Origin: JAHBNG01 sp039028975
GTDB lineage: Bacteria > Chloroflexota > Anaerolineae > Caldilineales > Caldilineaceae
Reading direction: 5' to 3'
Length of the DNA stretch: 31,039 bases
NCBI GenBank assembly: GCA_039028975.1
Contig: JBCCHB010000183.1
Span: 1 to 31,039 of the forward strand
In this document: positions 1-8,206 of the stretch, piece by piece
Layout of the letters: each line of letters begins with the position of its first letter
Position numbering within the stretch: the stretch's first letter is position 1
Notes under the pieces: model-generated
Seen by the model: only the letters and a program-made list of their open reading frames with translations
Told to the model about the DNA's origin: nothing
Databases searched by the model: none
Translations under genes and position numbers: made by a program

Positions 1-395
1 AGTGTGTGTCTTGGGAGCCAAATCGCATTGACTGCTTTGTAAGAGGTGGAGACAACGCAATGCATCACCGGTGGTGGAATGGTAATCGCTGGAAAGGATG
101 GGAAAGTCTCGGAGGCAAACTGACCTCTGCGCCAGAGTGTGTGTCTTGGGAGCCAAATCGCATTGACTGCTTTGTAAGAGGTGGAGACAACGCAATGCAT
201 CACCGGTGGTGGAATGGTAATCGCTGGAAAGGATGGGAAAGTCTCGGAGGCAAATTGACCTCTGCACCAGAGTGTGTATCTTGGGGACCAAATCGCATTG
301 ATTGTTTTGTAAGAGGTGGAGATAACGCAATGCATCATCGGTGGTGGAACAGCAGTCGCTGGAAAGGTTGGGAAAGTCTCGGAGGACCAACGACC
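1..395 (+). repeat. Three tandem 135-bp units coding for DUF346 blades
   Basis: Units begin at 1, 136 and 271, an exact 135-bp period. Copies 1 and 2 differ at only two positions that I can find (near 120 and 131), while copy 3 has drifted further. This suggests a recent duplication of one blade. The array probably continues left of the window. Confidence 0.9.
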
Positions 396-401
396 AAATG
401 A
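1..401 (+). CDS. DUF346/PLL-like repeat protein, C-terminal part (5' end outside window)
   Basis: The frame is open at the left edge and stops at 399-401, so only the C-terminus is visible. It consists of three tandem copies of a 45-residue unit with conserved CVSWxPNRIDCFVRGGDNA, HHRWW and WKGWESLGG segments. This pattern matches the Trp/Gly-rich DUF346 repeats of PLL-like beta-propeller lectins, where each repeat forms one blade. Such proteins are usually exported and bind sugars; that role is inferred from the family. A GTG at position 6 could be mistaken for a start, but it lies inside the repeat and the repeat frame already runs through it. The number of blades and any signal peptide cannot be seen. 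Confidence 0.65.
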   Translation, partial: CVSWEPNRIDCFVRGGDNAMHHRWWNGNRWKGWESLGGKLTSAPECVSWEPNRIDCFVRGGDNAMHHRWWNGNRWKGWESLGGKLTSAPECVSWGPNRIDCFVRGGDNAMHHRWWNSSRWKGWESLGGPTTK

Positions 402-541
402 ATTCGTGTATTCGAAGCTGGCATGGAAATATCGAACGATTGTCTCTCCACCTGATCCTAAGCTAGCGAAATCTGTGATACCCATTTATTGATGCTTTTT
501 TATTAATCATCTATCACGATCCATCTCCAGGAGGTAATTCC

Positions 542-619
542 ATGCAAGGCTGTTTGATAGCTATCTTATTTATTTTGGTGTTCATACTGTTTGCAATGAT
601 GTGTGGGGCCTTAGCATAG
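542..619 (+). CDS. 25-residue hydrophobic small protein
   Basis: An ATG at 542 follows a consensus AGGAGG (529-534) with a 7-nt spacer and opens a 25-codon frame ending TAG at 617-619. The product begins MQGCLIAILF, has one continuous hydrophobic stretch and a Cys at residue 4 and residue 22, and fits a single-pass membrane peptide. It lies 49 nt before the ATG of the next gene and may be co-transcribed with it. No function is assigned. The strong ribosome-binding site and uniformly hydrophobic composition are the evidence that it is real; chance cannot be excluded at this length. Confidence 0.5.
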   Translation: MQGCLIAILFILVFILFAMMCGALA

Positions 620-668
620 GTTGCTGAGATTTGCCCGAAAAATAACTTACAATAAGGAGCAAAAGCAA

Positions 669-1226
669 ATGATCCAGAAAACACATTACAGATCTACTAA
701 GCGCTATATAACCATCAAGTTGATTTTTACTATTGTTCTTAGCCTTGCGCTCACCCCATTTCTATTGGGTCCCTTTACAGCCAAGGCACAGGTAGGGTCC
801 GCAAAAAATTGCCGAAAGATGATTGCTGAACATGTCGAATGGGCCAAACGCGGAAACGGTATGGTTGACTCGCAACTTGTTAGTATCGCGATCAAAAACA
901 GAAACCCCAATATTAGACTCAAATTTGGGTTCGGAAGATGGGGCTTTGCACGATTAGGTACACAAGGCGATTCATTGCATGGTTTCTACCAAGAGTACTT
1001 TAGCGACCGTACCAAAGGGAGACAGCCTTTTTATTGGAAATCCGATGATTGGCTAGAGGCAACAATCTCTCCAAAAAATGGCGTTACGATTAAGCTGTTG
1101 TCTTGGGGAAATGCTACGGCAAAACTTCGTAATCTTTCATGCACGAATGATGGTTTCATTATTGGTCGATGGCCAGGACGATGGGATCAGGTTGTAACGA
1201 TCGCGCTGGTCAAGACTTATCGGTAA
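669..1226 (+). CDS. Small secreted protein of unknown function
   Basis: The 185-residue product starts with a basic n-region (KTHYRSTKRY), a hydrophobic core (LIFTIVLSLALTPFLL) and a likely signal peptidase site after AKA (about residue 39), so it is probably exported. The mature part is about 145 residues, basic and rich in Trp and Gly, with three Cys. I recognise no domain. The ATG at 669 is preferred because AAGGAG at 654-659 lies 9 nt before it; an in-frame TTG at 621 has no such site and would add 16 residues before the signal peptide. A hairpin follows the stop. Confidence 0.7.
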   Translation: MIQKTHYRSTKRYITIKLIFTIVLSLALTPFLLGPFTAKAQVGSAKNCRKMIAEHVEWAKRGNGMVDSQLVSIAIKNRNPNIRLKFGFGRWGFARLGTQGDSLHGFYQEYFSDRTKGRQPFYWKSDDWLEATISPKNGVTIKLLSWGNATAKLRNLSCTNDGFIIGRWPGRWDQVVTIALVKTYR

Positions 1227-1239
1227 CTACAATGTTCGG

Positions 1240-1259
1240 TTGGCACCACACGGTGCCAA
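1240..1259 (+). terminator. Perfect 8-bp hairpin downstream of a gene
   Basis: TTGGCACC and GGTGCCAA are separated by ACAC, starting 14 nt after the stop codon at 1226. No T-run follows, so intrinsic termination is only possible. Confidence 0.35.
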
Positions 1260-1335
1260 TCAGTCCTACCGCAGAATACGGCTTACCGAACTCGGCTACC
1301 TGTATCATTCGTTGCAGAACAAGGAGATGCACATT

Positions 1336-1822
1336 ATGTTCCAAATATTTCGAAAATTTCTAACTCCTTTACTGATAATGGGATTTCTAACATTCTCTGT
1401 TCGCACAGCGCAAGGGGCTGTCACACAACTTTCGACGGCGACACCTACCCCTGCGCAAATCGCGACGTCCATTCCCCTCACAACGACACCTACCCCTACG
1501 CAAACTGTGACTTCCATTCCGCCTACGGCGACACCCACACCTACGCCATCTTACAAATTACTTTTACCACAAACGGTTGGCATAGAACGAGGATGGAGTT
1601 TCACGATTGACAAGATTGAACTACTGCCCAACATTTCTGGCTATACCCCAAGATTTGATGTGTTTCTACTAATGCTCGGTAATGTTAGCAACAGAACGAC
1701 TGCTCGAGATTGTATTGATGGCGAAGAGTTCATCTTGACATCAGGAGAACGAAGCTATCGCAACTCCTATTCAGAGTCATATCACATTTTTGAAGCTGTA
1801 CACGATAACTATGATCTCGATT
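1336..1822 (+). pseudogene. 5' part of an exported protein gene split by the ISKra4-like element
   Basis: The ATG at 1336 follows AAGGAG (1321-1326). The product has a signal peptide (FLTPLLIMGFLTFSVRTAQGA), then a Thr/Pro-rich spacer built from degenerate TPTP repeats (about residues 33-73), then a folded segment beginning YKLLLPQTVGIERGWSF. At 1822 the frame enters the insertion sequence and runs on with IS-encoded residues to a stop at 1909-1911. The 3' part resumes at 3285. With the IS and one 9-bp duplicate removed, the joint reads DLDYPGFILGQ in frame and the whole gene would be 1161 nt (386 residues). The middle resembles DUF4352-like extracellular domains, a weak impression only. Confidence 0.8.
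1814..1822. repeat. Target-site duplication of the ISKra4-like element
   Basis: ATCTCGATT occurs here and again at 3276-3284, directly outside the two terminal inverted repeats. Collapsing the two copies restores the interrupted reading frame. Confidence 0.9.
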
Positions 1823-1831
1823 GGGTGTATT

Positions 1832-2887
1832 TTAGTTTGGGGGAGGAGGAAAGACGGAATCCCAAAGGGAATCAAAAGAGTCAGAAAGAACAGCTGCGCG
1901 AATGGGAATAAGTCGCTGTAAACCGGGTCGAGACCAACGCATGCCTGGACCAGTAAAGCGAGCTTTAAACTGTTTGATGGCCGATTCAACGACACCAGAG
2001 CCGATAAGAAAGCCGTCTTCTCGAAATTCCATGTATTGCATGCGCTTGTAGTTGTTGCGAAAATAGGTGTTGTTGGAAGCGAGGTCGTCAATATTTAATT
2101 CAGGCTTGGCCTCCATTTTGCCGACAACTGAATCAACGATGGATTCGGCTTGACCTTGAAAGAGCATGGTTTCGGCCTGGTTGAACCAACGCTTAGAAGC
2201 AGATGGGGTGGAGGGATAAAGGAGTTTGGCAGTATCGTGCAGATACTCAGAAGCATGATACCAGTCAACGGTTCTGACGGAGAGGGGGAAATATTCGTCG
2301 GCTAAATTCCAAATCCAGGATGCACCATCGCCAATGGTCTGGGTCTCTCGGGCATCCTCCCAGCCTCTCGATTGAGCCTCAGCCCAGATGAGTGGTCCAA
2401 AGGAGTGCGCTTCACCCAGATGAGCCACATAAGAGTTGCTAGACGCATAGGGTTGTTCACTCCAGGTATCCGTCTCTGGGTCCCGAACAAGACGTTGCTC
2501 AATTTCAAAAACGACACCTGTCTTGAATTCTTTCCATCCCTCGTCTCGAATATGAACCATCCCTCCATCCATCGCAACACCCATTCGATCTGCGCTAGGT
2601 GAGGGTTGGCGAGGGCGTTCACCAACCCGAGGAAGCGCTATTGCCCTGGCTTTTCGTTCTTCTTCTGCTTCTTGTAGCTTGCTCCCTCGTTTCTTTACTT
2701 GATTCCAAATCGTACTGTCACTCATTTCGTGCTTGCCGATTCGTACCAAAATCTCCTCTGCCCGTTCGTAGCTCTCTGATACGCCACTCAACCAAATTGC
2801 TTCTCGTATCAGGCTCTCCGACCAGTTCCTCTCTTGTATATTGAGTTGCCTATCTAGGGGGAAAAAGACCCCTTCGGCAGGAGTCAC
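1832..2887 (-). CDS. ISKra4-like transposase, catalytic part (frame B)
   Basis: This 351-residue frame contains the DDE-type catalytic core. The probable acidic residues lie in GVAMDGGMV, in TIGDGASW or VDWYHASEYL, and in GSGVVESAIKQFKARF, followed by RWSRPG. It overlaps frame A by 38 nt in a different register. The apparent ATG at 2887 lies within the sequence coding the Cys-motif of frame A, and conserved family sequence (a GYYYCxxC segment followed by FPLDRQL) spans the two frames. The active protein is therefore probably a fusion made by frameshifting in a TTTTTCCCCC run, or else the gene carries a single mutation. The C-terminus ends inside the left terminal repeat. Confidence 0.85.
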   Translation of the reverse strand: MTPAEGVFFPLDRQLNIQERNWSESLIREAIWLSGVSESYERAEEILVRIGKHEMSDSTIWNQVKKRGSKLQEAEEERKARAIALPRVGERPRQPSPSADRMGVAMDGGMVHIRDEGWKEFKTGVVFEIEQRLVRDPETDTWSEQPYASSNSYVAHLGEAHSFGPLIWAEAQSRGWEDARETQTIGDGASWIWNLADEYFPLSVRTVDWYHASEYLHDTAKLLYPSTPSASKRWFNQAETMLFQGQAESIVDSVVGKMEAKPELNIDDLASNNTYFRNNYKRMQYMEFREDGFLIGSGVVESAIKQFKARFTGPGMRWSRPGLQRLIPIRAAVLSDSFDSLWDSVFPPPPN

Positions 2888-3197
2888 AGTAGTAGTAGCC
2901 TCGATTTAGGTTCACTTCACCTACCTCGCTGCTCACCGATTTCCCCTTCATTCCCTTATAGTGCATTTCTTCTTTGCACTCCGGACACGCTGGCCCAGGA
3001 ACCATCCGCACCGATTCTTGATTTTCTATCACTTCTTCTGTCATCCCTTCACCGATTCGTTTTCTCAACTTCAATACGATATCCTCTATTGAAGACAAGT
3101 CTGGAGCTTCTGTCTCCTCCATCCAGTCCAGCAGCTTTTCTATCTCTTCCTCAGCCTTCTCCATCAACTTTGCTTTCCTTTCTACTCGGTTCCTCAT
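2850..3197 (-). CDS. ISKra4-like transposase, N-terminal part (frame A)
   Basis: This short frame of about 115 residues has a charged helical N-terminus, then a CPECKEEM segment and a YYYCDSCRRG segment that together look like a zinc-binding motif, and stops at 2850. The ATG at 3197 is preferred over the one at 3203 because AAAGGAG directly abuts the first and sits 6 nt before the second. It lies upstream of and overlaps the catalytic frame. Some ISKra4-family elements carry their transposase in two frames, so this arrangement need not mean decay. Confidence 0.75.
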   Translation of the reverse strand: MRNRVERKAKLMEKAEEEIEKLLDWMEETEAPDLSSIEDIVLKLRKRIGEGMTEEVIENQESVRMVPGPACPECKEEMHYKGMKGKSVSSEVGEVNLNRGYYYCDSCRRGLFPPR

Positions 3198-3284
3198 CTT
3201 CATCTCCTTTGCGTCCCTGCGTTTTACCCATTTTACACCTTCATCACAAATTCGCCCCCAAACCCAAAGGCACCCATCTCGATT

Positions 3285-3958
3285 ACCCTGGCTTCATTTT
3301 AGGACAATGTCTGGGATCTGATGAACGCACAGAGAGCTTCTTGGTATTTGATGTTTCTCTGGATTCTTCGGATCTTCGGTTACAATTAGGCAGTTCAGAG
3401 ATCCGGCTTGGCGACATCCGGCGGATTGCAACAGAACCACCTCTGCCGTATGTCAGGTCTACGCCTCAACCACTGCCGGAAGAAATGATCGTGGATAATA
3501 TCAAGGAGCACATTCCGCCCCTAAATTGGAATCTAGACAAAAAGCCCCACCGGGTCTTTTTTCGTAGAATAGAGCCTCCTATTATATCTTTGGCACTAAA
3601 GCACAGCCCATTTAGCTTGCGTGAATTCGAAGTAGACTATAGTCAAGCTAGGAAAGATATCACTGTTGCATTAGCAGAACTGGCAGAGTACCAAGGCATA
3701 TCGTGGCATGATGAAATACGCATTTATGGGTATTGCCCAATTGTCGATCAATTTGGGGCATTGCATCTTGTGCCGGTGGTTGTGCTTCGCTTTACCGATT
3801 TGAGGCTTGACCGCATCAACTTTGACAGATTTGATAGTAGGAACATCTTTAGCGTTGCCAACAAATGCTGGACGCATGGGAGCTACGAAGATAATCTGGC
3901 ATACTCTTGCAGGGCTGCTACCACTACTCTTGAAGAGATAGGCATACTGTGGGAATAA
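3285..3958 (+). pseudogene. 3' part of the exported protein gene split by the ISKra4-like element
   Basis: After the target duplication the frame continues YPGFILGQCLGSDERTESFL and runs to TAA at 3956-3958, giving about 224 residues. The first part (FLVFDVSLDSSDLRLQLG) looks like the last strands of an extracellular beta-sandwich. The remaining 170 residues are rich in Asp, Arg and aromatic residues and are unrecognised. It has no start of its own; an open frame beginning inside the IS at 3089 reads through into it, but that leader is antisense to the transposase. With 1336-1822 it forms one 386-residue protein. Confidence 0.8.
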
Positions 3959-4014
3959 GAAATAGCGAAGAAGTCAAGTCGTCGTTTATCTATCTGTCCA
4001 TAATGGGGGCTATC

Positions 4015-6885
4015 ATGACCCTAACCACATTCCGATTGTGGGGTTGCTTTCGTATGTCCATTGGGCGTTTGTTGATTACACTTGTGTTTGTGACTGCCTC
4101 GCTACTTGCCCTGTCCCCGAACACCGCATTCACACAGACATCGCTTCCTGTACAGTTGACCGATATACCGGCGTTTGGGAAGCCCTCGTTCCCCAAGAAT
4201 TTTGTGGAGATGGATGGACAACTCTTCTTTACTGCTGTTGTGGAAGGGGAGTACAGTCTCTGGCGCAGCGATGGGTCCGCTGTCGGAACGGTCAAAATTC
4301 ACGATCTGCCGGGTGAGCCGCATAGGCTTACCGTCATTGATGATTTACTCTATTTTCACGTCCACCTCCTTGAGATGGCAGACGAGATCTGGCGCAGTGA
4401 CGGAACCGCACAGGGAACGAATCAAGTCGCACAAATCTCTGATGTCTGGAGGATTGATGCGTTTGTCCAGGTCAACGAACATCTCTTTATCTTTTCCCAT
4501 GGAAAACTGTGGAGTAGAGATGGCACGTCAGATGACACAGTTCTGCTCGTCAATGAAGAAGTGGGCAGGTCCCATGTGGTCATGGACAATACGCTCTATT
4601 TTGTCGCAAACCGTAGCGAGCTGTGGCAGAGCGATGGCACAGTAGCGGGGACCAAGCAGGTTGTTCGTATCGGTGATGGAGATCACAGTAATGAACTTCG
4701 TAACTTGAAGCTGGCTAACGACAGATTCTACTTTGCGGCTGATGATGTTATCCATGGATATGAGCTGTGGCAGAGTGACGGTACCGCGGATGGGACCACT
4801 ATGGTGAAGGACATTCACAGCGGTGAGGCTTCATCGTTGCCAACAAACTTCCTGTATACAGATGGGATACTTTACTTCACTGCGGATGATGGTATTCACG
4901 GATGGGAAATCTGGCAAAGCGACGGTACGGCAGATGGTACGAGTATGGTAAGCGATATGCAGTCCGCTAAATCACTCTCATTTACCAAATTATTTCGATT
5001 AGATGATGAGCTATATGCCATCGTGTCCATTCAAGGGGAAAGAACAATCTGGCGGATTATGGGTCCGTCTGGCGAACCGCAACAGATCAAATCGTTTGGT
5101 AACAATAGTATCCACCTGATGCAGTTTACAAGTGATATCTTCTACATTCTGGTGGATTCAGGGCGCATTTATAGTACACCTAGCTTGTGGAAGAGCGATG
5201 GCACGACGGCAGGCACAATGCAACTTGCGGATCACGTCTATCCGGAAGAGAACGTTAAGTGGATATCGCCAGATGTCATGGCTTACGGTCATCCCCCGGC
5301 GGTATCGGTCATACAGATTGCGGATACCTTGTTTTGGAGCCTCGCCCGCGACCCACACGGCGTCGAATTGTGGAAGAGCGATCTGGACTTTCAAAACCCC
5401 CTCCGGCTGGCGGATATTAACCCCTCCTGGTATGGTCCCCAGCTTTATCCCTCCTGGGCTAATCAGAGCTTCTCCGCCTTTCATGATTCCCAGCTTGAGA
5501 CCGTGGTTACGAGCGGCACAAAGATATATTTTGGGCTGAAGACAAGCCCACAGGACGCGCTCACGCTTTGGGTAAGCGACAGTACGTCGGCAGAGACAGT
5601 GCAGTTGTTAAACGAACCGATCGAATGGCTAGAGGTATCTACACAGGATGACAATCAAGTCTATATCGGCACAGACTCGGCGCTTTGGGTGAGCGATGGC
5701 ACGGTGCAGGGAACCACCCCATTGAGTGACTTTACGGTCAACCGTATCCTCCCTGCTCCTTCCAGCAGTGACGTCCAGTTTCTTGTGACCGATAGTGTGC
5801 TTTGGAAGAGTGACGGCACGCCAAACGGTCACACACAAGTACTCATTGCTGATAGCAGTGAAAGCATTCTCGATGTCCTGATGGCGCAACAACACGTCTA
5901 TACACTGATGACAACAGGTGGCGTAAGTTATCAGGTAGCACTGTGGTCGACGACGCATAATGGCACTGAGTCAACATTGCTTTCTGAGTTTGTGAAAATT
6001 GGTGGCGCGGTCGCAACGTTGGATGAGAAACTCTTTTTTGGTGTTCATAGCGGCATTGATCGCGACGAATCCGCACGCGGACTTTGGGTAAGCGATGGCA
6101 CTATCGAGGGGACTATACAATTGACCGAAGCATTCCCTGAGCAAATGTGGCTGCTGGACGATACGCTCTTCTTCACTGGTGAAACCGAGGAGCATGGGCT
6201 TGAGCTATGGCAAAGCGATGGCAGACCAGAAGGGACAGCTCTTGTATTTGACTTTGCGCCCGGCTCGTCTGGCTCAAACCCTAACATTTTTGGGCAAATC
6301 GACGACGCTGTACTCTTGACGTCTGGTAGCCGCATCTGGAAGAGTGACGGTACGGCTGCGGGGACGGAAGCGCTGACTGAGGATTTGGGTTTTGGCCGTC
6401 GTCATAACACAATACCGATTGCAGAGCGTAATGGCACGACATATGCCAACATAATCTATATGGCGACCGCAGCGGGCCACCCAGGATTTCTAGCGATTAA
6501 GAGTGATGGTACCCGATCTGGGTCTGGCCCTTTACAAGCTTGGGGAAACCAAGGGTTGTCTGATGTCCTCTACATCAACAGTGGCGTTGTCATGGATAAC
6601 GCGTTCTACTTTTCTATATCCAATGCAGGGATAGACTCTACACTTTGGCAGCACAGTGATCAGTCCCAGGTGGCGGCACCCTTGTCTCAGGTCCAACCAG
6701 GGTTTACGCTAGAAGGGGGATCTATTGTTGCCACCACCAATGAGTATCTCTATCTAATGGCCCCTAGCGGAAGCAACGGACGCCAGCTCTGGCACTATCG
6801 TCCACAAGTCCCAACTGCTCTCCCTATTGCTGGGGAACCGCTGGACAATAGACGGATTTTCTTGCCCGTTATCGCTGCAAAATGA
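4015..6885 (+). CDS. Large secreted ELWxxDGT-repeat protein
   Basis: This protein of about 956 residues has a signal peptide (MSIGRLLITLVFVTASLLAL, cleavage near AFTQ) and roughly 17 copies of the ELWxSDGTxxGT motif spaced about 45-60 residues apart. These repeats are a recognised family, thought to build beta-propeller-like surface proteins. The C-terminus (RRIFLPVIAAK) resembles the short tails I associate with exported Chloroflexota proteins, an impression only. The frame is open from a GTG at 3949; ATGs at 4003, 4015 and 4054 are possible. I chose 4015, which has GGGGG five bases upstream, but 4054 gives the most compact signal peptide. The stop overlaps the next start (ATGA). Substrate unknown. 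Confidence 0.85.
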   Translation: MTLTTFRLWGCFRMSIGRLLITLVFVTASLLALSPNTAFTQTSLPVQLTDIPAFGKPSFPKNFVEMDGQLFFTAVVEGEYSLWRSDGSAVGTVKIHDLPGEPHRLTVIDDLLYFHVHLLEMADEIWRSDGTAQGTNQVAQISDVWRIDAFVQVNEHLFIFSHGKLWSRDGTSDDTVLLVNEEVGRSHVVMDNTLYFVANRSELWQSDGTVAGTKQVVRIGDGDHSNELRNLKLANDRFYFAADDVIHGYELWQSDGTADGTTMVKDIHSGEASSLPTNFLYTDGILYFTADDGIHGWEIWQSDGTADGTSMVSDMQSAKSLSFTKLFRLDDELYAIVSIQGERTIWRIMGPSGEPQQIKSFGNNSIHLMQFTSDIFYILVDSGRIYSTPSLWKSDGTTAGTMQLADHVYPEENVKWISPDVMAYGHPPAVSVIQIADTLFWSLARDPHGVELWKSDLDFQNPLRLADINPSWYGPQLYPSWANQSFSAFHDSQLETVVTSGTKIYFGLKTSPQDALTLWVSDSTSAETVQLLNEPIEWLEVSTQDDNQVYIGTDSALWVSDGTVQGTTPLSDFTVNRILPAPSSSDVQFLVTDSVLWKSDGTPNGHTQVLIADSSESILDVLMAQQHVYTLMTTGGVSYQVALWSTTHNGTESTLLSEFVKIGGAVATLDEKLFFGVHSGIDRDESARGLWVSDGTIEGTIQLTEAFPEQMWLLDDTLFFTGETEEHGLELWQSDGRPEGTALVFDFAPGSSGSNPNIFGQIDDAVLLTSGSRIWKSDGTAAGTEALTEDLGFGRRHNTIPIAERNGTTYANIIYMATAAGHPGFLAIKSDGTRSGSGPLQAWGNQGLSDVLYINSGVVMDNAFYFSISNAGIDSTLWQHSDQSQVAAPLSQVQPGFTLEGGSIVATTNEYLYLMAPSGSNGRQLWHYRPQVPTALPIAGEPLDNRRIFLPVIAAK

Positions 6886-7985
6886 TTGAGAACGCCCCTG
6901 TCCCGCCCAAAAATGCCTGGCGCATCCTCTTCTGCCTCATGTTCCCGGCCGCGCTCATGCCGTTGATGACATCGATGGAGAGCGTGGCCCTACCCGTGAT
7001 CCGAGATGCGTTTGGTCTGCAAGCGGATGATACGGCCTGGGTGGCAACCGCGTTTACGCTACCCTTTATGTTGCTGATGCCTGTTTATGGCCGGTTGGGC
7101 GATGCCGTGGGTCAACGGCGCTTGCTGCTGATCGGTGTCGTTGTCTGCTCGGTGGGCACGATTCTCGTCTTTACTGTCGTTGATCTAACTTGGCTCATGA
7201 TTGGGCGGGTAATACAGGGTATTGGTCTGGCGGGGACGTTCCCATTGGGGCTAGCCATGATTTCGGCAATTTTTGCGCCGAAAGAGCGGGGCAACGCATT
7301 GGGCATCTGGAGCACGATCGGGCCACTGGTCGGTTTTGTTGCTCCATTCGCAGCCGGTATCTTGGTTGGGACATGGGGCTGGCGGGTTGCGTTTCTACCG
7401 ACGCTCCTGTTGTGCATTGTTACATATGTCGTTATTGCCAATCAGATTCCCGCCAATTTCGATAGCTTTCGCCCCAGGTTTTTGCAGACCTTTGATTGGG
7501 GTGGCGTTCTGCTTCTGTCAGGCTCACTGATTGTGCTGCTCTTCTACCTGTCGAGCGGGCCGATTACGGGCGTTCCGCCGCTGCAAGATTGGCGGCTCTT
7601 GATGGCGGCAGTGCTGTTATCTATGACATTTCTTTGGTGGGAACAGCGGCACAAAAATCCATTCTTACCCTTGTCAATGTATCGAGATTCCTCGTTTACT
7701 CAAGGGTCGTTGGGCGCCTTTGTGCGTATGCTCGCCATGATGGCGGCATTCTTTTTGTTGCCTCTCTACCTCGTTGGCGTACGCAACATGAGTCCATATG
7801 GAGTTGGCGTCATGGGCATGATTATGCCTGGGGCGATGGCCCTCACGGTCTGGTTTGTACGCAGACATTCAATCGTTGCTCGCCCTATTGACGTTTGGCC
7901 AACTATTTCTGCCGTATCTAAATTGATATGGAAGTGTTCCGACCAGTCATCAATTCGGGGGTTGAACAGACGGACTAGCTCTTGA
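6882..7985 (+). pseudogene. DHA2-type MFS transporter, C-terminally truncated
   Basis: The gene starts at an ATG sharing ATGA with the preceding stop, so the two were probably co-translated. It encodes membrane helices and MFS signatures: GRLGDAVGQRR in the loop after helix 2 and the GRVIQGIGLAGTFPLGLAMI region near helix 4-5. This matches the drug:H+ antiporter-2 group, normally about 14 helices and 450-500 residues. MFS-like sequence ends near residue 321 (PGAMAL, about 7845). The remaining 45 or so codons are antisense of an HNH gene and end at 7983-7985. At least three or four helices are missing, so the product is unlikely to transport. Confidence 0.8.
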
Positions 7986-8197
7986 GTTTCGGGATCTAAG
8001 AATCGCCTAAATGCTCCCTTATAGAGATTACAGGAACGGCAAGCGAGAGCAAGATTGTAGAGTAGATCTTCGCCACCTTCAGAGAGTGGCGTTATATGTT
8101 CAACTTCGAAGGGAAAATTGAAAAGAACTTCAGGCGCGAGGCAATATTCGCATCGATGATTGGCCCTGGGAGCTACCTCTTGGTAATGACGATTCAT
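7766..8197 (-). pseudogene. HNH endonuclease, truncated at its C-terminus
   Basis: The product contains HRCEYC, FEVEHITPLSEGG, NLALACRSCNLYKG and LFNPRIDDWSEHF, the layout of short HNH nucleases common in Cyanobacteria and Chloroflexota. The HNH core (roughly residues 12-60) is intact. Family members continue past the IGRATIECLRxN segment for perhaps 10-20 more residues; here the frame instead enters antisense MFS sequence near 7850 and stops at 7766. It may still be folded because the catalytic core is complete. The ATG at 8197 starts 9 nt after the upstream gene's stop, indicating an operon. Confidence 0.8.
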
Positions 8198-8206
8198 GAA
8201 GTGAGC

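Larger units (their letters stand above)
1823..3275 (-). mobile_element. Complete ISKra4-family insertion sequence, 1453 bp
   Basis: The left end begins GGGTGTATTTTAGTTTGGGG and the right end, read inward, begins GGGTGCCTTTGGGTTTGGGG; GGGTG, TTT and GTTTGGGGG match between them. The ends are flanked by 9-bp direct repeats (1814-1822 and 3276-3284). Inside lie two overlapping transposase frames on the minus strand. Family assignment rests on the transposase: an N-terminal Cys-rich segment, then a DDE-type core with AMDGG, VDWYHASEYL and SGVVESAIKQ motifs typical of ISKra4 transposases. The stop codon of the transposase lies inside the left terminal repeat. Confidence 0.88.

Noticed and set aside
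621..668. TTG start at 621 for the small secreted protein
   Set aside because: The ATG at 669 has a good Shine-Dalgarno sequence and gives a normal signal peptide.
704..922. Antisense open frame over the small secreted protein gene
   Set aside because: It has no ribosome-binding site or family pattern and lies opposite a better-supported gene.
3089..3284. Open frame reading from inside the IS into the 3' half of the split gene
   Set aside because: This leader is antisense to the transposase and has Pro/Ser-rich shadow sequence; the real upstream part is at 1336-1822.
4038..6480. Many long alternative frames inside the ELWxxDGT gene
   Set aside because: They arise from the repeated codons of the motif and recur at the repeat period; none has an independent start signal or family pattern.
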